Source of the DNA: Apostichopus japonicus | Lineage: Eukaryota > Echinodermata > Holothuroidea > Aspidochirotida > Stichopodidae | NCBI RefSeq assembly: GCF_037975245.1 | Contig: NC_092568.1 | Location: 2,730,001-2,790,000, forward strand | DNA: 60,000 nt | Direction: 5' to 3' | Shown here: positions 22,346 to 36,406 of the stretch, piece by piece | Numbering within the stretch: the stretch's first letter is position 1 | How the letters are laid out: every line of letters begins with the position of its first letter | Translations under genes and position numbers: made by a program | Notes under the pieces: model-generated | The model's database searches: none | The model's input: only the letters and a program-made list of their open reading frames with translations | What the model was told of the DNA's origin: nothing

Positions 22346-25300
22346 CACAGTAAAGTTATATTATTAATCTATAACAGCTTTAATAAACACTTGCTTGTAT
22401 GGCAATCCTATACGTATGTACCAGGAGTTGTAATTCATATTAGTGAATGCAGTTTTGTATTGTATGTACAGGTCAGGTGCTTTTTTTCATCATTAAGCTA
22501 AAAGTGCAATCTATATAAGTTACTGGATAATCAGGCCAAAGTTTATCACCATAGCAACATAGAAGATGTAGACTTGATACCAGATTTTTGGAAGGCAGGA
22601 AATGTATTATTAGTATCATAGAAAAGGAAAGAAAAACACCATAACCCTAAGAAGGATCTATTCTTTAAAGCAGCTCAAGGGAGCCGATTTTGATCACTTT
22701 TTCGATACTTACATGTAGACACTAGAAGCCAATGACAATGTTGAACATTTGAAGCTAGACTAGGCAACTTTCAATTCTTAAGACAAAGTTTATAACAAAA
22801 AAAGTGAATTTTTCAAATTGAACTACATAAAAAAAAATATCTGTGTATTAAACAGAATGTTGATGATGGGATGGAATCATGAATTACTTTGGTGAAAAAA
22901 ATGTAGAAGGACATCTTAGTTTGATCAATCTTAGAATAAGTACACGGTAAGTCTTTGTCAAACACTGCAACCAAACTGAAACAAAAACTACTTCAAACTT
23001 GCTGGTTAAGATATTGTAGCTTGAAAAAGTCGCAGCCCACCATCACTTTAGCTATTGGCTCAGTCTGTCTTCATATCCTCGCATAGGCCAGGTACCTGTG
23101 AGATGATTCCAAGACTAAGTGTGGATAAAAATTTGTTTGCAAAGCAAGATTTTTGCCAAATTTCGATCATATGTGAAGACAGTGAAGTATGATATTATTT
23201 CAAGAAACGGAGGTTCTATTTAAAGAGTATTTGATGAATAGAGCAATAACGATACAACCTCGACCAATTACTTTAATCCGCGCTGCAGAAGCACCACTTA
23301 TCTCTTCCTTGTCAATTTGTCTCGTTCTTCCTGTCATTATTGTGAAATGTCTTCCTGAATTAATTACTACTGTACCTTTATGATTTTTTGTTAGGGTCAT
23401 TTTCATAAAAGCTGGGAGTGGATGTCTTCTTCTTTTAATTGGAGAACACTGTGCTATAGTACCGTAACCTAACCAGTACTCGTGCTCGTGCCGCTGGTAA
23501 AATTTATGACATTGCCCAGTTGGTGTACAGTCATTACATGTTCTTCCTGGGCTGTGACATACATACAACAGTTGCTATGCTCTGCAGTAATTAAATTATT
23601 CAGGTTAGTTCATACAGTATAATTCCACCTGTCAAATGCAATCACTTTAACCAACTCAGCCTAGGTCATAATATGAAATCTTTTGGAGCATGCTTTCTTT
23701 ATTTTGGTGAAATTTCCCAGTCATTTATCAATTTATGCTTATCTCCCGTTGCCGTGGTGATCCATCAGACAGAAGGAGCAAATCTTGTTTCTTTCTTCCT
23801 TCTTTTTTATTTCCCTTTTTGGCCAAAGATGGAAGAGGATGAAAATCAATTTGATGACTTTGCCCTGTTTGATTAATCTGATCATTTTAGTTAAACTTGC
23901 TCTTCTGTACCTTAGAAAAACAAACTCCACAATTGATTACTTCATCCTGGCTTGATAAAGATGTAAAGCAAGTTGATTGATTCTCAGTTTTGACAAGCCT
24001 GTATCAGAGTAAACAGCACAATACAGCATTTCTAGTGATACCATTATTAAGGTATTATTAGATTTTCAGTGTTCAGACCTTGTCAACAAATTTTACCACA
24101 AAATTTCATATAAAGGTCCACAAGTTAGTTCTAAGGATGGATAGATTTGTTAAACTAAGTAAACTAGTCAGTAACCTATTGCACATGAGAATTCAAAAGT
24201 GGTTCAGGGGAAGGGTGGAGAGGAAGGGGATTGGTGGAGGGGGGGGGGTTCTTTAGAAGGGAAGAGTCTCCTGTGTACTGTAAAAAGGCTATCCCATTTA
24301 CCATACTTCGATGAAAGGAAGTAATTGTAAAGACCTCCCAGCAACTTGCTAAGAATTTATAGCTTCAATTTATCATATGTGTGTCAGGCTAGATTAGACA
24401 GATAGCCAGCCAGACAGACCTTCTAGTGTATAATGTAGATTGCTTTACAGTACAGTAGGGCATTCATAATACAGTGAATCAGACACACAGAAAATAGTAA
24501 TGCTTGACATCCATTCTTTATCACATTTATTGGCCAGTCAGATCCAAAAATTTGCTGGTCTCCATATGTTCCATTTGCACTAAAATATGAGATGATACAG
24601 GAATTTTTTCAATTTTTTGATTCCGTGTAGGGCTACTATTATGATTAGTGTTAGAAGTTAGTATGTTTTTCACATCCATTTACACATTTAAGCCAAGAGA
24701 AGGATAAAGCTGTACAGAAGAGTAGGTATGGAAGCCACCTCCTCCCGCCCCCCCTCCCCCAAGAAAACATGCAAATAAACTTGTCATATGAAAGAAGTGT
24801 TGGGCGAACCAATCTGATTGGTTCCTTTAGTTGGTAGGTTGGTGTAGAGGATGTTATTGCTAAGTTAGTAAGTCAGTAGACATGGAAGAGATGCCTGTGT
24901 TTTACTGCAGTGATGTTGAGTTGAAGGAAATGGTAAAAGAAAAGCAGGTCGTAGTCACCTCCAAATAATATCAGTAAAAACAACAACAACAACAAGAATA
25001 TAGTTTGTATAGCGTGTTACAAAAATGAACATCTCAAAGCACTTCACATAGACCTATAGTAAAATATTCAAAGAAGTACAAATATAACATACATATATAC
25101 AGAGGATCAATAAAAGAATTAATCAATACATTAATGACAAATAGACACAACAACAATTACAATAAATTATATTCTTCAAGAACTAATCAATAAACAGACC
25201 AAAAGATATTTAATATTTGAGAAAAATTGCCATAAAAATGTCACAGGACAATGCAATATATATAAACTAGTTAAACTGACATTGGGATAATATAGCTGCC

Positions 25301-26505
25301 AGTGAATTGTAATAATTAAGCTGTTTTGTTGTTGTTTTTCCCCTTATTTTCTCCTTAACAAATGCACTCGACCCATCTTGGCCAACAAAGTTTGGTAAAA
25401 CGTTGACATAGCAGTTGTTGACTCCATCTTCCTCAAAGTGTTTATTTAATCCTAAATATACTCCTGTATGTATCCTATATAAGTGCAACACTCTGTTAGC
25501 ATGCTGTGATGTATTTCTGCTCTCAAACGTTTCATTGGATTTGTAATTATCCTTCAGGACTTAATTATTTAATTACCTGTCTACTCATCATTTACTTCAC
25601 TCCTCTTTTACCTGTCTGTTAATTATTTACTTCACTCCTCTCTTACCTATCTACTACTACACTAACTTTAATTATCACTGATAATCAAGAACATCTTGCA
25701 ATCCTTATTCATATCCATGTAGGCAAAGAAGTTTCTGCCTTTGACTTGAAAACATATCTGCTTGAAAGTTCTAGATAGACGTATGATAAAAAGTTTACAT
25801 AAAAAGATAAAATAGGGACTTACTTTTAATGATTTGAAACAAGATGTAGTCTATTTGTGCTCGGAGGTGCTACGTTTGGAAAGCACACACCGGTTCGTTG
25901 AAGTTTGAAGTGAATTCAAGTATAGATATCATACTCTTCGGATCTGACGAACGGTGAATTGCGGAGAAATGCCTCCTCGGGGCCGCCTCATGTTTCCAGA
26001 AGTTTTTTGACAATTTCGTGGTTGGCATGACAGGTTAAACTTTGTAAGTCCCAAATCTATGAGCAGCGTGTAAATTACATAGGCTCAATGTTATTATGTG
26101 ACTAAAATGGCAAGTTGGTTAGATAATGGAGCTGCTTTGTTATTGGTAGTGAAAATATACAGCTGAATTCTATTCTCAAATGTACCTGGTTATAGAGGGT
26201 TCTGTGGTATCTAGTACAGTAGTTACCATTCTGTCCCTTATGGACCATGTCGTCATTAACCTACCCCTGGGTATTATTCCAAATCCTTGTACCAGAGGCT
26301 AGTATGCTGCATACAAGGTAAAGATCTAGTCTCTCAAAATATGTTTTTTTTTTCATTTAACATTGCACAATGTTTGAGAGTCGTATATTTCAAGAGAAAA
26401 GGAAAGAAAACTTTTATTCCGGGAATAATAATAACCAAATACATAAGAAATCACTGTTTCACAACATATAGCGTGTGTATACAAGAAGTGCGGGAAAACT
26501 AGCGT
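22346..26505. other. Intron sequence with one odd minus-strand frame
   Basis: Includes a 122-codon - strand frame (23200-23568) with clustered cysteines, discussed in findings. Also a 10-G run at 24239-24248, a (CAA)n stretch at 24977-24995 followed by TAGCGTGTTAC and CTCAAAGCACTTCACAT, which resembles decayed invertebrate retroposon ends, and two R1-front-like fragments at 25588-25680. No intact gene was found. Confidence 0.45.
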
Positions 26506-26509
26506 AAGC

Positions 26510-26925
26510 AGTTCGCGGAACTGCTACCCATGGACCCAAGGACTATATGAATTTTCACTGGGCGTTACTCGCTCCCCGAAAATAGTCCTCAAAATTCCTT
26601 ACCTGAGCAAATAAAAGGATTCTTATCGGGCTACCCACGACTTCTGAAGACTTGTATTATCCAATGGATAGAAAACTATTTCCTAAAGTACTTTTCCTAA
26701 AAAACTCTGTCAGAAAAAGAAACAATCGAAAAACGTGTGTTTTCCGCAGTTTGGATTGTAGAATGAGAAGGAAGCGCATTGACCAGAGGGGCCGGTCACA
26801 GAGGCCGCACAGTGTTAAAAAGGGTTACCAGTTCATTCTAGGCATGGTAGTACGAGGGTGCTAAGGGTGTGGGGAGACAGGTAAGCTTGTCACTCGCAAA
26901 TATCCAAACCAGTAAGATTTGGGAT
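26510..26925 (-). mobile_element. R1 interspersed repeat, long minus copy
   Basis: About 415 bp in reverse orientation. Reading minus: TGGTTTGGATATTTGCGAGT, ACAAGCTTACCTGTCTCCCC, CTACCATGCCTAGAATGAAC, ACTGTGCGGCCTCTGTGACC, CTTCTCATTCTAC, an AT-rich insert, then AGCCCGATAAGAATCC. Motif order matches the plus copies at 11674 and 13395, which supports one family of about 400 bp. It carries CAG|GTAAGC at 26878-26886 on the Nova sense strand. Confidence 0.7.
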
Positions 26926-29900
26926 TTCTGGGAATATTTTGAATCTGAAGCGGAGGTCACTAGCATTGCATGCTCCCAAGCATGATAGAAGGTTGGATAA
27001 TGGTCACCCAAGCTCAAATATCAACAATTAATTTACTGCCAGAATGAAAACAGTTATCCACACTGGGAAATGATATTGTTTATTTTAGCACTTCCCGTGT
27101 GCTGCATCAGAGCCTCTAGGAAGCTACTCAAAATTGGAAACTTGTAATTTAGCACTATAGATCAAGATCGGCGCCAAAATTTGTGGCCAGTACTAAGTTA
27201 TGGCTTTCGCTTTCTAATGTGACTGCTCTGAAGTGAAGGCTAATGAGCAAGTAATCCATGTTTCCATATCGGAACTCTGCATTTCATAACTCAGACACAC
27301 ATCAGTCACCGCATCTGAAATGCAATTGGAAATGTTTAAATATTCCAATTTTTTACTTCATTATTAGAATTGAAACTTCAATATATTTTAAACCAAATGA
27401 CCTACCTTTTAGTAATGGGGTTCTATCATTGAAATAAAAAGGATCATGAGTAACTCAAAAAGCTGATGTATTCATTATTGCATATATGAGAGCTTCATAA
27501 TTACCGTTAAAGCCTTTTTCTATTGCATAACTCATTACTCGTTGGTGAATTATTCATGCCTATGAATTTTATGTTCAACTGGTAGACTGGCAGCATGTGT
27601 GTATATATAGGATTAAATTATACATCACATAGTCTCGACTGCCAGCCGGGCATAGTACTGATCAAGCTAATACTACCAGTCAGGCATAGTACATGATCAG
27701 CTAACTGACGCCTCTCCTTGTCAGATAAAACAGCAGACAGTTGTAAATCATCAGATAATACAGCTCCAAAAGAATTTATGAAAAGTTCACTCCATCTTGG
27801 CCTTAAGAAGTCATCCTCATCTATCAGCATGGTTGGTATATAAGCCTCTGGAATGGTTGATTGGCCATTGGGTGTATTGTACATGTGTACACATGTAGGA
27901 AGAGAGAGAGAGAGAGAGGGGGTCTATACAGGCTGGCAAGAAGCCAAGTTAGCCAGATTGTGAATTGTAATCTGAAACTGTTAATTAAGATAATTGTCAT
28001 GGTAAGGAGATTTGTGTGCCAGAGTTCAAGAGCTAAAACACAGGCACAAATAAACATGTGACACCCTTTGCCTATTCCTGTAATTCAAGTAGCTATATTT
28101 CCTTTAATTAATTAATTAGTTTATTTACTTGTTCTCTTATTTCGATTACTTTTTGTTAGGTAGATCTCCTAGTCTTTCTTGCCTGTGCATGTCATTTGAA
28201 CAATTATTGAAATCATTGAGCCTCTATGTTTAAGAGCAAAACCAGTAGGCCCTCCACTGAGTTTCTTTGGAATTGTGTCATTTTTGATGGAAATACAGTC
28301 CCAAAAATACCCAGGCTGCATAATTTGGCTATGAAATCATAGTGGTATGGGTACATATTCTGTACATTCTAGCTGAGCAGTATTTTTTGCACAATTTATA
28401 ATTAGCATAGTGATGAAATGCTTGGTCTTCTGGGTGACCAGATATTCCATGATATGAAAATGATGTATTTGATGAGCTCCTAGTGCATTATCTTCAATAG
28501 TTATGAACACTATATTCAACTTGGTTTGGTTTTTTTGGTTCATTTTCTCGTTAATGTCTTGAAAGATGAAACGACGAGTCTCATGGGATACATAAAACAA
28601 CAGAAACCTACATGAATATAAAGCTGAATTATAGCCATTTGTCAAGGATGCTTAACATTCTTGCATGTTCACAGTTTTATCTGTCTGTAGTCTGTACACC
28701 ATGCATTCTGCATACATATATATTGTCCTTCAAGCTCAATGGTCAGCAGCCATCTTAATCTGGAGTACTTTGTTCTTACTTCATGTTAGTATTAGAGGTA
28801 GTTCACAAGTGGACTTTGCCTTGGGTTTATTTGCACGCTGGCACCGTTATCCTGTCGGAATGGTTACGGATCGGTGTAAATACAAAACTATTCCTTTTAA
28901 GAGGGCAGAGCCTATATTGACTCAATTTAGAACGTACAGTAAGGTCTGCACTCTGCTGGTTTAGCTGAATAAACACTGTAAGGTATGACGAAGAGAGAAA
29001 CAGGTAACTGAAGGTTGGGATGCTGTACGTTATTGGTGTCCTCTTCACTAAGAGATGGTTAAGTGGGTCATTGAAGGGTTTGTTGAGACCCATTCTAAAG
29101 CAAATGTGTGATTTATTTGATGTTAATTTGAGTCACCCTCCTTGTAACCGCCTCGTGTGGGCAAGCTCTTGAAGACAGGTTACATTATCGAGGATTGCTG
29201 TTAGCTGGAATATTTACCAGCACTTTTACTCAATACAGTGAGGGCTTATTCATACTGTGAGGTTGTTTGTATTAGTAGGGATCTGTATTTGATCTCAATA
29301 AGTGTACTGAGCCGAAATATATTTGACCCTCAAAAAGATAAGGTATGCTAGTTAATGTAGTCTGTGATGGTAATGTGCCAATGAAATCACAATATGAAAG
29401 AGAACTAGTTCCATCAAGCAAAAAGAATGCTTTGAAGCCAGGCAAGGTGCGTGTGGACTTGCAACAACACAATAGATCAGAACACAGAGCACTTCCTAGC
29501 AACAGTTGGTGCTCTGTATCAATCAGTTAATTGCAAACTGATTTATGTAAAATACCTTTATAAGAACTTATACCAAACGGATGCAAGGTCTATACCATGT
29601 CCCAACTTCAAACCGTCAAATAATTTTTTTCAGTTTGAGAAAGTGGAAGGATGTTCCAGGCTTATGATTTGCCCAGCTGCTCAATACTACGTAGCAACAG
29701 AATAGAGATAATAAAAGTTCAGTGCAGCAGTGCCCTCAACCCCACCCTTCCCCCCCCCCCCTTCACCGGGCTATTTCCTTGTACCTCTTTCTGCTTTGTG
29801 GATTTTTCGGCCAGCTCCTCAGTAATCGTTATCTATGTTTTGAATGTTATATTTAATATGTCGGAGCTTCCACTGCCAGGAAATATAGGCGGCCTATAAC

Positions 29901-29940
29901 CTGGTTTTTTGTAAACAATTGTGTCTAGTGACATTCTTAT
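26926..29940. other. Intron sequence, nothing recognised
   Basis: Contains a GA microsatellite at about 27900-27918 and a poly-C run at 29750-29761. Several open frames below 105 codons occur; none has a recognisable domain. Confidence 0.5.
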
Positions 29941-30372
29941 TTCCTGTATATGAACATTTCATTGTCTGTAATATATACTCCAAAAGTTCTCTCTTTGGTG
30001 ATGTACAAATAGTACATGAGAGGGTCAGTTGCGTACTGTATGTACCTTGCTTTGTCTTTGCAGACATGCATACTTATGCTGGCAATGTCTTATTGTAGTC
30101 CCTGGATATGAACATCTCACTGCCTGCAATGTATTCCAAAAGTTCTCTCTTTGGTAATGTACAAATAGTACATAAAAGGGTCAGTTGGGTATGTACCTTG
30201 CTTTGTCTTTGCAGACATGCATACTTATGCTGGCATTGTCTTATTGTAGTCCCTGGATATGAACATCTCACTGCCTGCCATGTACTCCAAAAGTTCTCTC
30301 TTTGGTAATGTACAATAGTACATGAAAGGGTCAGTGGTTTGCCTACCTTGCTTTGCTTGGTCTTTGTAGACA
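29941..30372 (+). repeat. Triplicated repeat of about 150 bp
   Basis: Three direct copies start near 29941, 30099 and 30250. Each runs CTGGATATGAACATCTCACT, CTCCAAAAGTTCTCTCTTTG, GTACAAATAGTACAT and CTTGCTTTGTCTTTGCAGAC. Each ends in a pyrimidine tract plus CAG or TAG that resembles a 3' splice site. The second and third copies are the most alike. The small palindrome GTAC..GTAC is shared. Confidence 0.9.
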
Positions 30373-33300
30373 TTCATATGCCAGAGCCTATAAATAGCCT
30401 GTGATCGGCTAGGAGGGATTCAGGATTGTTATTTGAAGATTCAGTGTTAATTTACCCATCTGGTGATGTGACAAATTTATGCATTTGTTTAGCTAATTGC
30501 TCTAGTTAAGTATGTTATTGTTCATTTAGACGCCTTTAAGGAGGCAAAGGGACCATCAGGAATTCTCGTATTATCCAGTCAATCACCCATCACCTCCCAC
30601 GAACAATTATTATTCATGATACAAAATAGCCCACATCATGATCTGTCAGGTACTTTACCCACATCATGTGACATGAGCTATTAGAATTCTTCAAAGTGCT
30701 GTGCTAATGTAATGATAATTAATGGGAAGCAGTTCAGGATTTGTTTTAATCTCGGTCCAGTGTCTGTTTCCACGTGCAGGATAAATCTGTGTGCAATTCA
30801 AGTTTGGCATTCTGATGAGAATGCTTCATTAGTGTGTGCTGCTGTAACAGACTTTTGTTTAATGTAATGACTGCACTTAATATCTATAAGTAGTTGCAAT
30901 GAATGTGCCAACTTACTAAAGTGCACACAAATGTAGACTGAAGAAAATTCAAGTACCATGGTACTTCTTGAACAATAGAACATGTCAGCAAATACTTGAA
31001 AGCATGTCCTTCAAGTTTGAAGTTTTCAAACAAGTTGAATTGTATAAATATCAATGATACGAAATGGTTCTTAACATACAATAACATGCCAGAAAGTATT
31101 CACTTGCAGTTTCATTGAGTACTGGGTGCATAGTCTTAGCCATCACAGAGGTAAGTAGCACCATCAAATATGCATCCAAATAGTTAAGGAAGTTGCATAT
31201 ATATCTTCAAAAAGTTTATATGGATCACATTCAGTTAAATTGAGGTTTTAAGTTCAAGTCTGATGGTGTGGGATAAACAAATAAAATAAAGCTATACACT
31301 AAATTTGTGGGACACAAATTGTCTGTATTGGAACAAGAATAAGAATAAGTGTTAATGACTATGTAGAGCTCTAGAAACATTTAAGTGATTGTAACAACAT
31401 AATGTAGTTATCCTAGGATGGTTATTGATCTTCAGTTATTGCGTCAACATCGACTTTGTCACGTTGCAAACTCAACACACAATGCAGCATTTACTTCACT
31501 CCTCTGTCTCTGGTCAACATGCGCTAAATTTGGATTAACCGACCGGAATCGGTAATGTTTATCACTGCACCTGCCCCCCCCCCCTCCCTTCACTGTATTA
31601 CTTCCAAGTCGACCCCTTCAACCTCTTACAAATCTTCCAATCTGTAGAGCTACATGTGCTAGTTTTGAAGCTTCATGTCAAATGGAAAGTTAGCTTTAGG
31701 GTAACGTGTTCAGACGTCCTGGGAATTCTGGAGCCGTCCCCAGATTAAAAGTGTCCCAGTAATTGTCCCTTAATTCCACATAGCTGTCACTGATTAATTC
31801 TCAAATTGATCAAATTCCCAGCAGTATGGGAACTTTGAAACAAAAATGCCTGTTTCTAGAGGATGTATCACAGAATCTCGAAACATAGCACCCATCTCAA
31901 AATCCCACCTGTCTCTCAAAACATATACTGTAGCTATTATCCCTTGATGTCAACATGGGGAGGCCAACATCAATATCATCTCCAAGTATTTTTTGGGGAA
32001 AAAAAAACAATTTGGATCACTATTCCCTGCTATTGATATTGTGAGTTGACCACTATTAATAGAACATCTGAGGAGTTATGGTACATTCCATTGTGTAGTT
32101 AGGATATTAATGTGCCCCTTCTCATTTTCAAGGCTGATTTCAAAGAACCTTGTTTGTACCTAAATTTTGGTTACCAAACTGTCTGCTGGATTAAGGAGAA
32201 AGATTTGTGTTCTAAAACAACTATGTACATAAAGGTTACTAAAAAATATCATCTGTCGTTCAAGTCTTTTCAACTGTGATATTTTTTTTTATAAAATTAA
32301 GCAGTTTTGGTCGATGGCTCGTACTGTTACACAATGACAGTTAAGTTGTGAGTTGAAAAGCTTCAGTTTTTATCACAGTCAGTTGTAGAGCTCTTAGAGT
32401 GCTACGTGTAGGTAGTTTGTGTGGACAGTTAAGTATGAAAGTAGATACATCATGTTTAGCCTTGAACTATTAAAACATTACCTATTTAACACGATGATGA
32501 TATGAAAGTTATGTTGCTAATAATACCGTGTATACTGAATGGGACCCTTTCCTGTGTCCTAGCCATATATATGGAAAAAACCAGCTGGTTTTATTGCCGT
32601 GACACTAAAATTATCCCACCTTTGGCGACACATCGTTAAAAATGATGTGGATAATTTCACCTACTCCAGGAGAGTATATTATTGGCTGGTAGACCATCAA
32701 AAAATCAACATGACTCTTATGATCAGAATGTGGTCAAAGTTGGCTGTTTGTGAAATACTTTGACAGCACAAATTAATATGTTATTCATTGAACACTTATA
32801 TATTCCACTCGTAGGAACTTTCAGGTGATATACTGTAGATCTGGCATTTGTGGATAACACATGTATCCTCTCCCAGTTTAGACTACATTGTAGAACTCAA
32901 TGAATGTTACCTGTGAAGTAAGTGGAAGTGGCCATTGACCCGAGGTCAGATGAGCCCGCAGTGCTAACATGTTGACAAGTGGTAGACCTATTAGATTGAA
33001 AAGTGCATTAATGTAGATAGTAGACTGGTGTACTTTATCATCACTTGTAAATATGCAAATCAGTAAGTTTCAGATCATAAATATGGTAAAATCATGCATC
33101 TTGGTGGATTGTTTCTCTACGTATATAATTAGAGTAAATCTTGTCTCCCAGCTCACCCCCTCTGCCAAAGTGAGGGAGTCTGCTGCTCTGTGAATTCCGA
33201 CTCATTCATATATGACCTCAGAATATAAAGAACCAGCAGATCTACTTTCAATTGTATGAACCACCTTCCCCCTCTCCCTCACCTTGTAAACATGTTATGG

Positions 33301-36066
33301 GGTGGGGGGTACAGTGGAGATGAGGGAGCAGTCGGCCGCAGGAATGCATGCATCACATGGAGTTATTATAGGGAAATCTACATAAAACTGTGACCCAGCC
33401 ATATATTTCTTATAGTCTGCCACTCTTAGAAGAATACCATGCTCATGTATAGATCTGATGTTTTATGGTTGAATGATTTAATATTTCATCTTGTCTGGAT
33501 TTAAAGGGTATTGTAGACCTGTTGCGTCTTCCCAGCTGTACATCCTATAGCTATGTAGTCTAGTCTTAATACCCTGCTTTTCTTTATCCTGGGTCTCAGG
33601 TTTTCTATTCTCAAACTGATTGATTCTCTGTTGTCAGTCCCTGCTGTGTGAGGTCATAGGTGAACGTGTAGTGATTTGTCACATGTTGGGAAGTGTTGCA
33701 TCTTTCTTAGTTTGCAGAGACACAGTCTAAAGATAGATGATCCTACATGGTATTATTATCAACCTTTGTACAGTATGGGTTGCTGCTGCTGGTAGAATTT
33801 AATTGGTAATTGTTTAAGTTTGAAACAAAAGATTTTCAGTTTTGCTAGATCTATTTGTCATCTGTCTGTTATTATACCAACCACTGTGGTCTCACAAAAT
33901 AATAGATCAACAAGTGGTTGATGTACAAAAACCAAAGCCTTGTGAAATCTCAGAAACATCCAGGTTCGGTTGAGGTACTGTAAATGATGCATTTTGTACA
34001 CTGCAGCTTTTAGCCAGTATAAAGTAATACATTCATTGCACATTGTCTTTGAATTTGTTAACTTGTAACTGGACACACGCCGCTGCTAATTTCAGAAATA
34101 ATACCAGAATGGAGAATTTGGTCTTCTTATTACTTTCCAGTCAGGCTTCCCTCATGCCCCCCCCCCCTTCTTTCATACAACATGCACCATAGCTAAGATT
34201 GTCTATTTGTCACATAGCTGATCTTGAGAGCATCCCAACATTTACAGGCTGTAAGGCCAGATTTAAAACCGATGTTGACCAATTTGGTCTTGAGGCGGTT
34301 CAAGTCTCCTTTTAAAAATGAAAGAATTATCTATAATATTTGAAGAGACCATCTATATGTTAGTTACTGTCAATAAGGTTAAATGGGCGTAGGAGTGATA
34401 AAAACGGAGATACAGTAGATAAGGGAAACAAAATTTTGTGATCAGATAATATCCTTAGCCAAAACTGACATGACATACTTCAATGAATTCAACCAAAATA
34501 AAATAACCCGTAAGGCCTTTTACTGTGATTGCTTTCAATTGCTAAGGTTGTCAGTATCCTACAGTGGTTATTTGTCAATTGTGTAAAGTACCCCTCAGCT
34601 CCAAAGGTATAATTTGTGTTCATAGACGCTCGCTTCAAAATCGATAGCTTCCACCGCTTTGATCGACATATGAACTGGCCTACCTATCCCCTTTGATCAA
34701 ATTTGCTGAGGTCATATTTTATGTGAAAACAGAATTAGAACCTTGCACTGGGTTTAAGATACATAGTCATTTTGAAAAAACTTTGAGTGGATTACACTTA
34801 GACTGTATGTATATATGTGTGTGTGTTTATTGCAGGTTTGTTGTGTTTTGTCCCTTCCATCATAGCAGGTACATTGATACTATTAATCGATATGGTGAGG
34901 ATGCACTGTAGTCAGTAAGGACTCTGAACTGATAAATTCATTTAACTAGAGTTTTCTCATTTGGAATCTCAGCATGTTGATTCAATAGGTGTTATAAAAG
35001 ACTGAAGGAATTTTGGATTTTGATAGACTCATCTGTTAGGTGCGACTGTTAATCAATCCAAAAGTGTCCATGTTGTTGTAGCCACAACTTCTCTCTTTTT
35101 CTTTTATGTATTTGTTCTTGCTTGCTTTCTAACACTGCACCCCTCCCCTCCCTCAGTGCCAAGCCTCTTCTGCGTCCTGAAGTCTGAACCCTACAAAACC
35201 TTCTTTCTAACGAATTCATTACATTACCCCTTGTTGCTAATAGTTAGGTAGAACTGACTTAGTCTGTTCTATTTAGATGATTTAAGTGATTTCAGTTTCA
35301 ACTCTCTCACTCTTTGCATGCTTTATCTGGTTTACATGTTAAGTATATACTCAACATGTCATCAAAACTTTCCAAATGCTCTGTGGGACATATAGACACT
35401 TAACATAACAAAAGAAGAAGAGGAAATGTCTGTCCTGGTTTATGTCAAACTATTCAAACCAAACTCACATTTGAAGTAGCGATCAATAGTAGTATCTTTT
35501 CAAATTTACGTTTACTTTCAATTTGAACATTATTTGTTTCATTTTAAGCCTACAGAAACAAATAATGTAGTTTCTGTTGTCACAGAGCCTCTCCTCCATG
35601 CAATCTGTAACAGGTATGAGAGAAAACAAAGACACAATCTGAGAGAGACGCCACAATATATGATCGGAGTTTAGTTGCTGAAACTATATAATGTATTAAC
35701 GAAGTACATATTGCTATGGACTATGGCTAACCTACTATGTAATTACTAATACTACCACTAATACTATATTACTACTGTATAACTAGTACTACTACTACTT
35801 AACTACTAGTTTTGGGGGTTTTTTTGTACACAGGAACCGTTCTAGTATTTTTATTTTTTCTGTAATTGACAAAAAAGGTTGAGAAGAGCCATTGGTAACT
35901 GCTGTACAAGATTTGAACACTTAATTATTCTCTGCAGGAATGGTGTATAGCATTAAACATGTATTGGATGAAAGGTTGGAACAGCAGAAAGTTAAAAACC
36001 CTTAAAATGTAAATAGTAGAGATCTGAATAATATCTAATTTCGAATGACATTATGATGATTCTTTG
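30373..36066. other. Intron sequence, nothing recognised
   Basis: AT-rich intron sequence. It includes poly-C runs at 31574-31584 and 34157-34167, a palindrome cluster at 32563-32657 (see findings) and an ACT-rich low-complexity stretch at 35738-35811. No gene was found. Confidence 0.5.
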
Positions 36067-36406
36067 GCCTTGGTCACATTTGAATGGATGATCAGTATCT
36101 TGTCTTCCCTCTGGGAGGCAATAAAGGCTGATCCCGGGATGCGTCCCAATTTGAGAACAGGCGTGTGGTTGATCGAAGACGTACTAAAAAACATTTTGCA
36201 TGTGCGAAAAAGGTTGCTATGATTTTGATATTTATAGTACTACAGTACGTCCGTCTTCAGACTGCCGCTGGTATTTTGTTTTATGCGTGAGCGTTGAGGG
36301 CAAATAATGAACATTCTCAATACAATCTTGATCACCCTGGCCCGGTCCGGATCAGGTCCCCCTTACCGTATCAGATTCCCCTTGTGTTCTCTAATGTGAA
36401 CAAGGC
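36067..36406. mobile_element. Harbinger-like inverted-repeat element, 340 bp
   Basis: The terminal inverted repeats are GCCTTGGTCACATTTGA on the left and, on the reverse strand, GCCTTGTTCACATTAGA on the right (15 of 17 identical). The interior is GC-richer (CCGGTCCGGATC near 36342) and has no coding frame. Ends with GGCCTTG..CACA resemble PIF/Harbinger or hAT MITEs. I see no clear target-site duplication, so the class is tentative. Confidence 0.55.
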
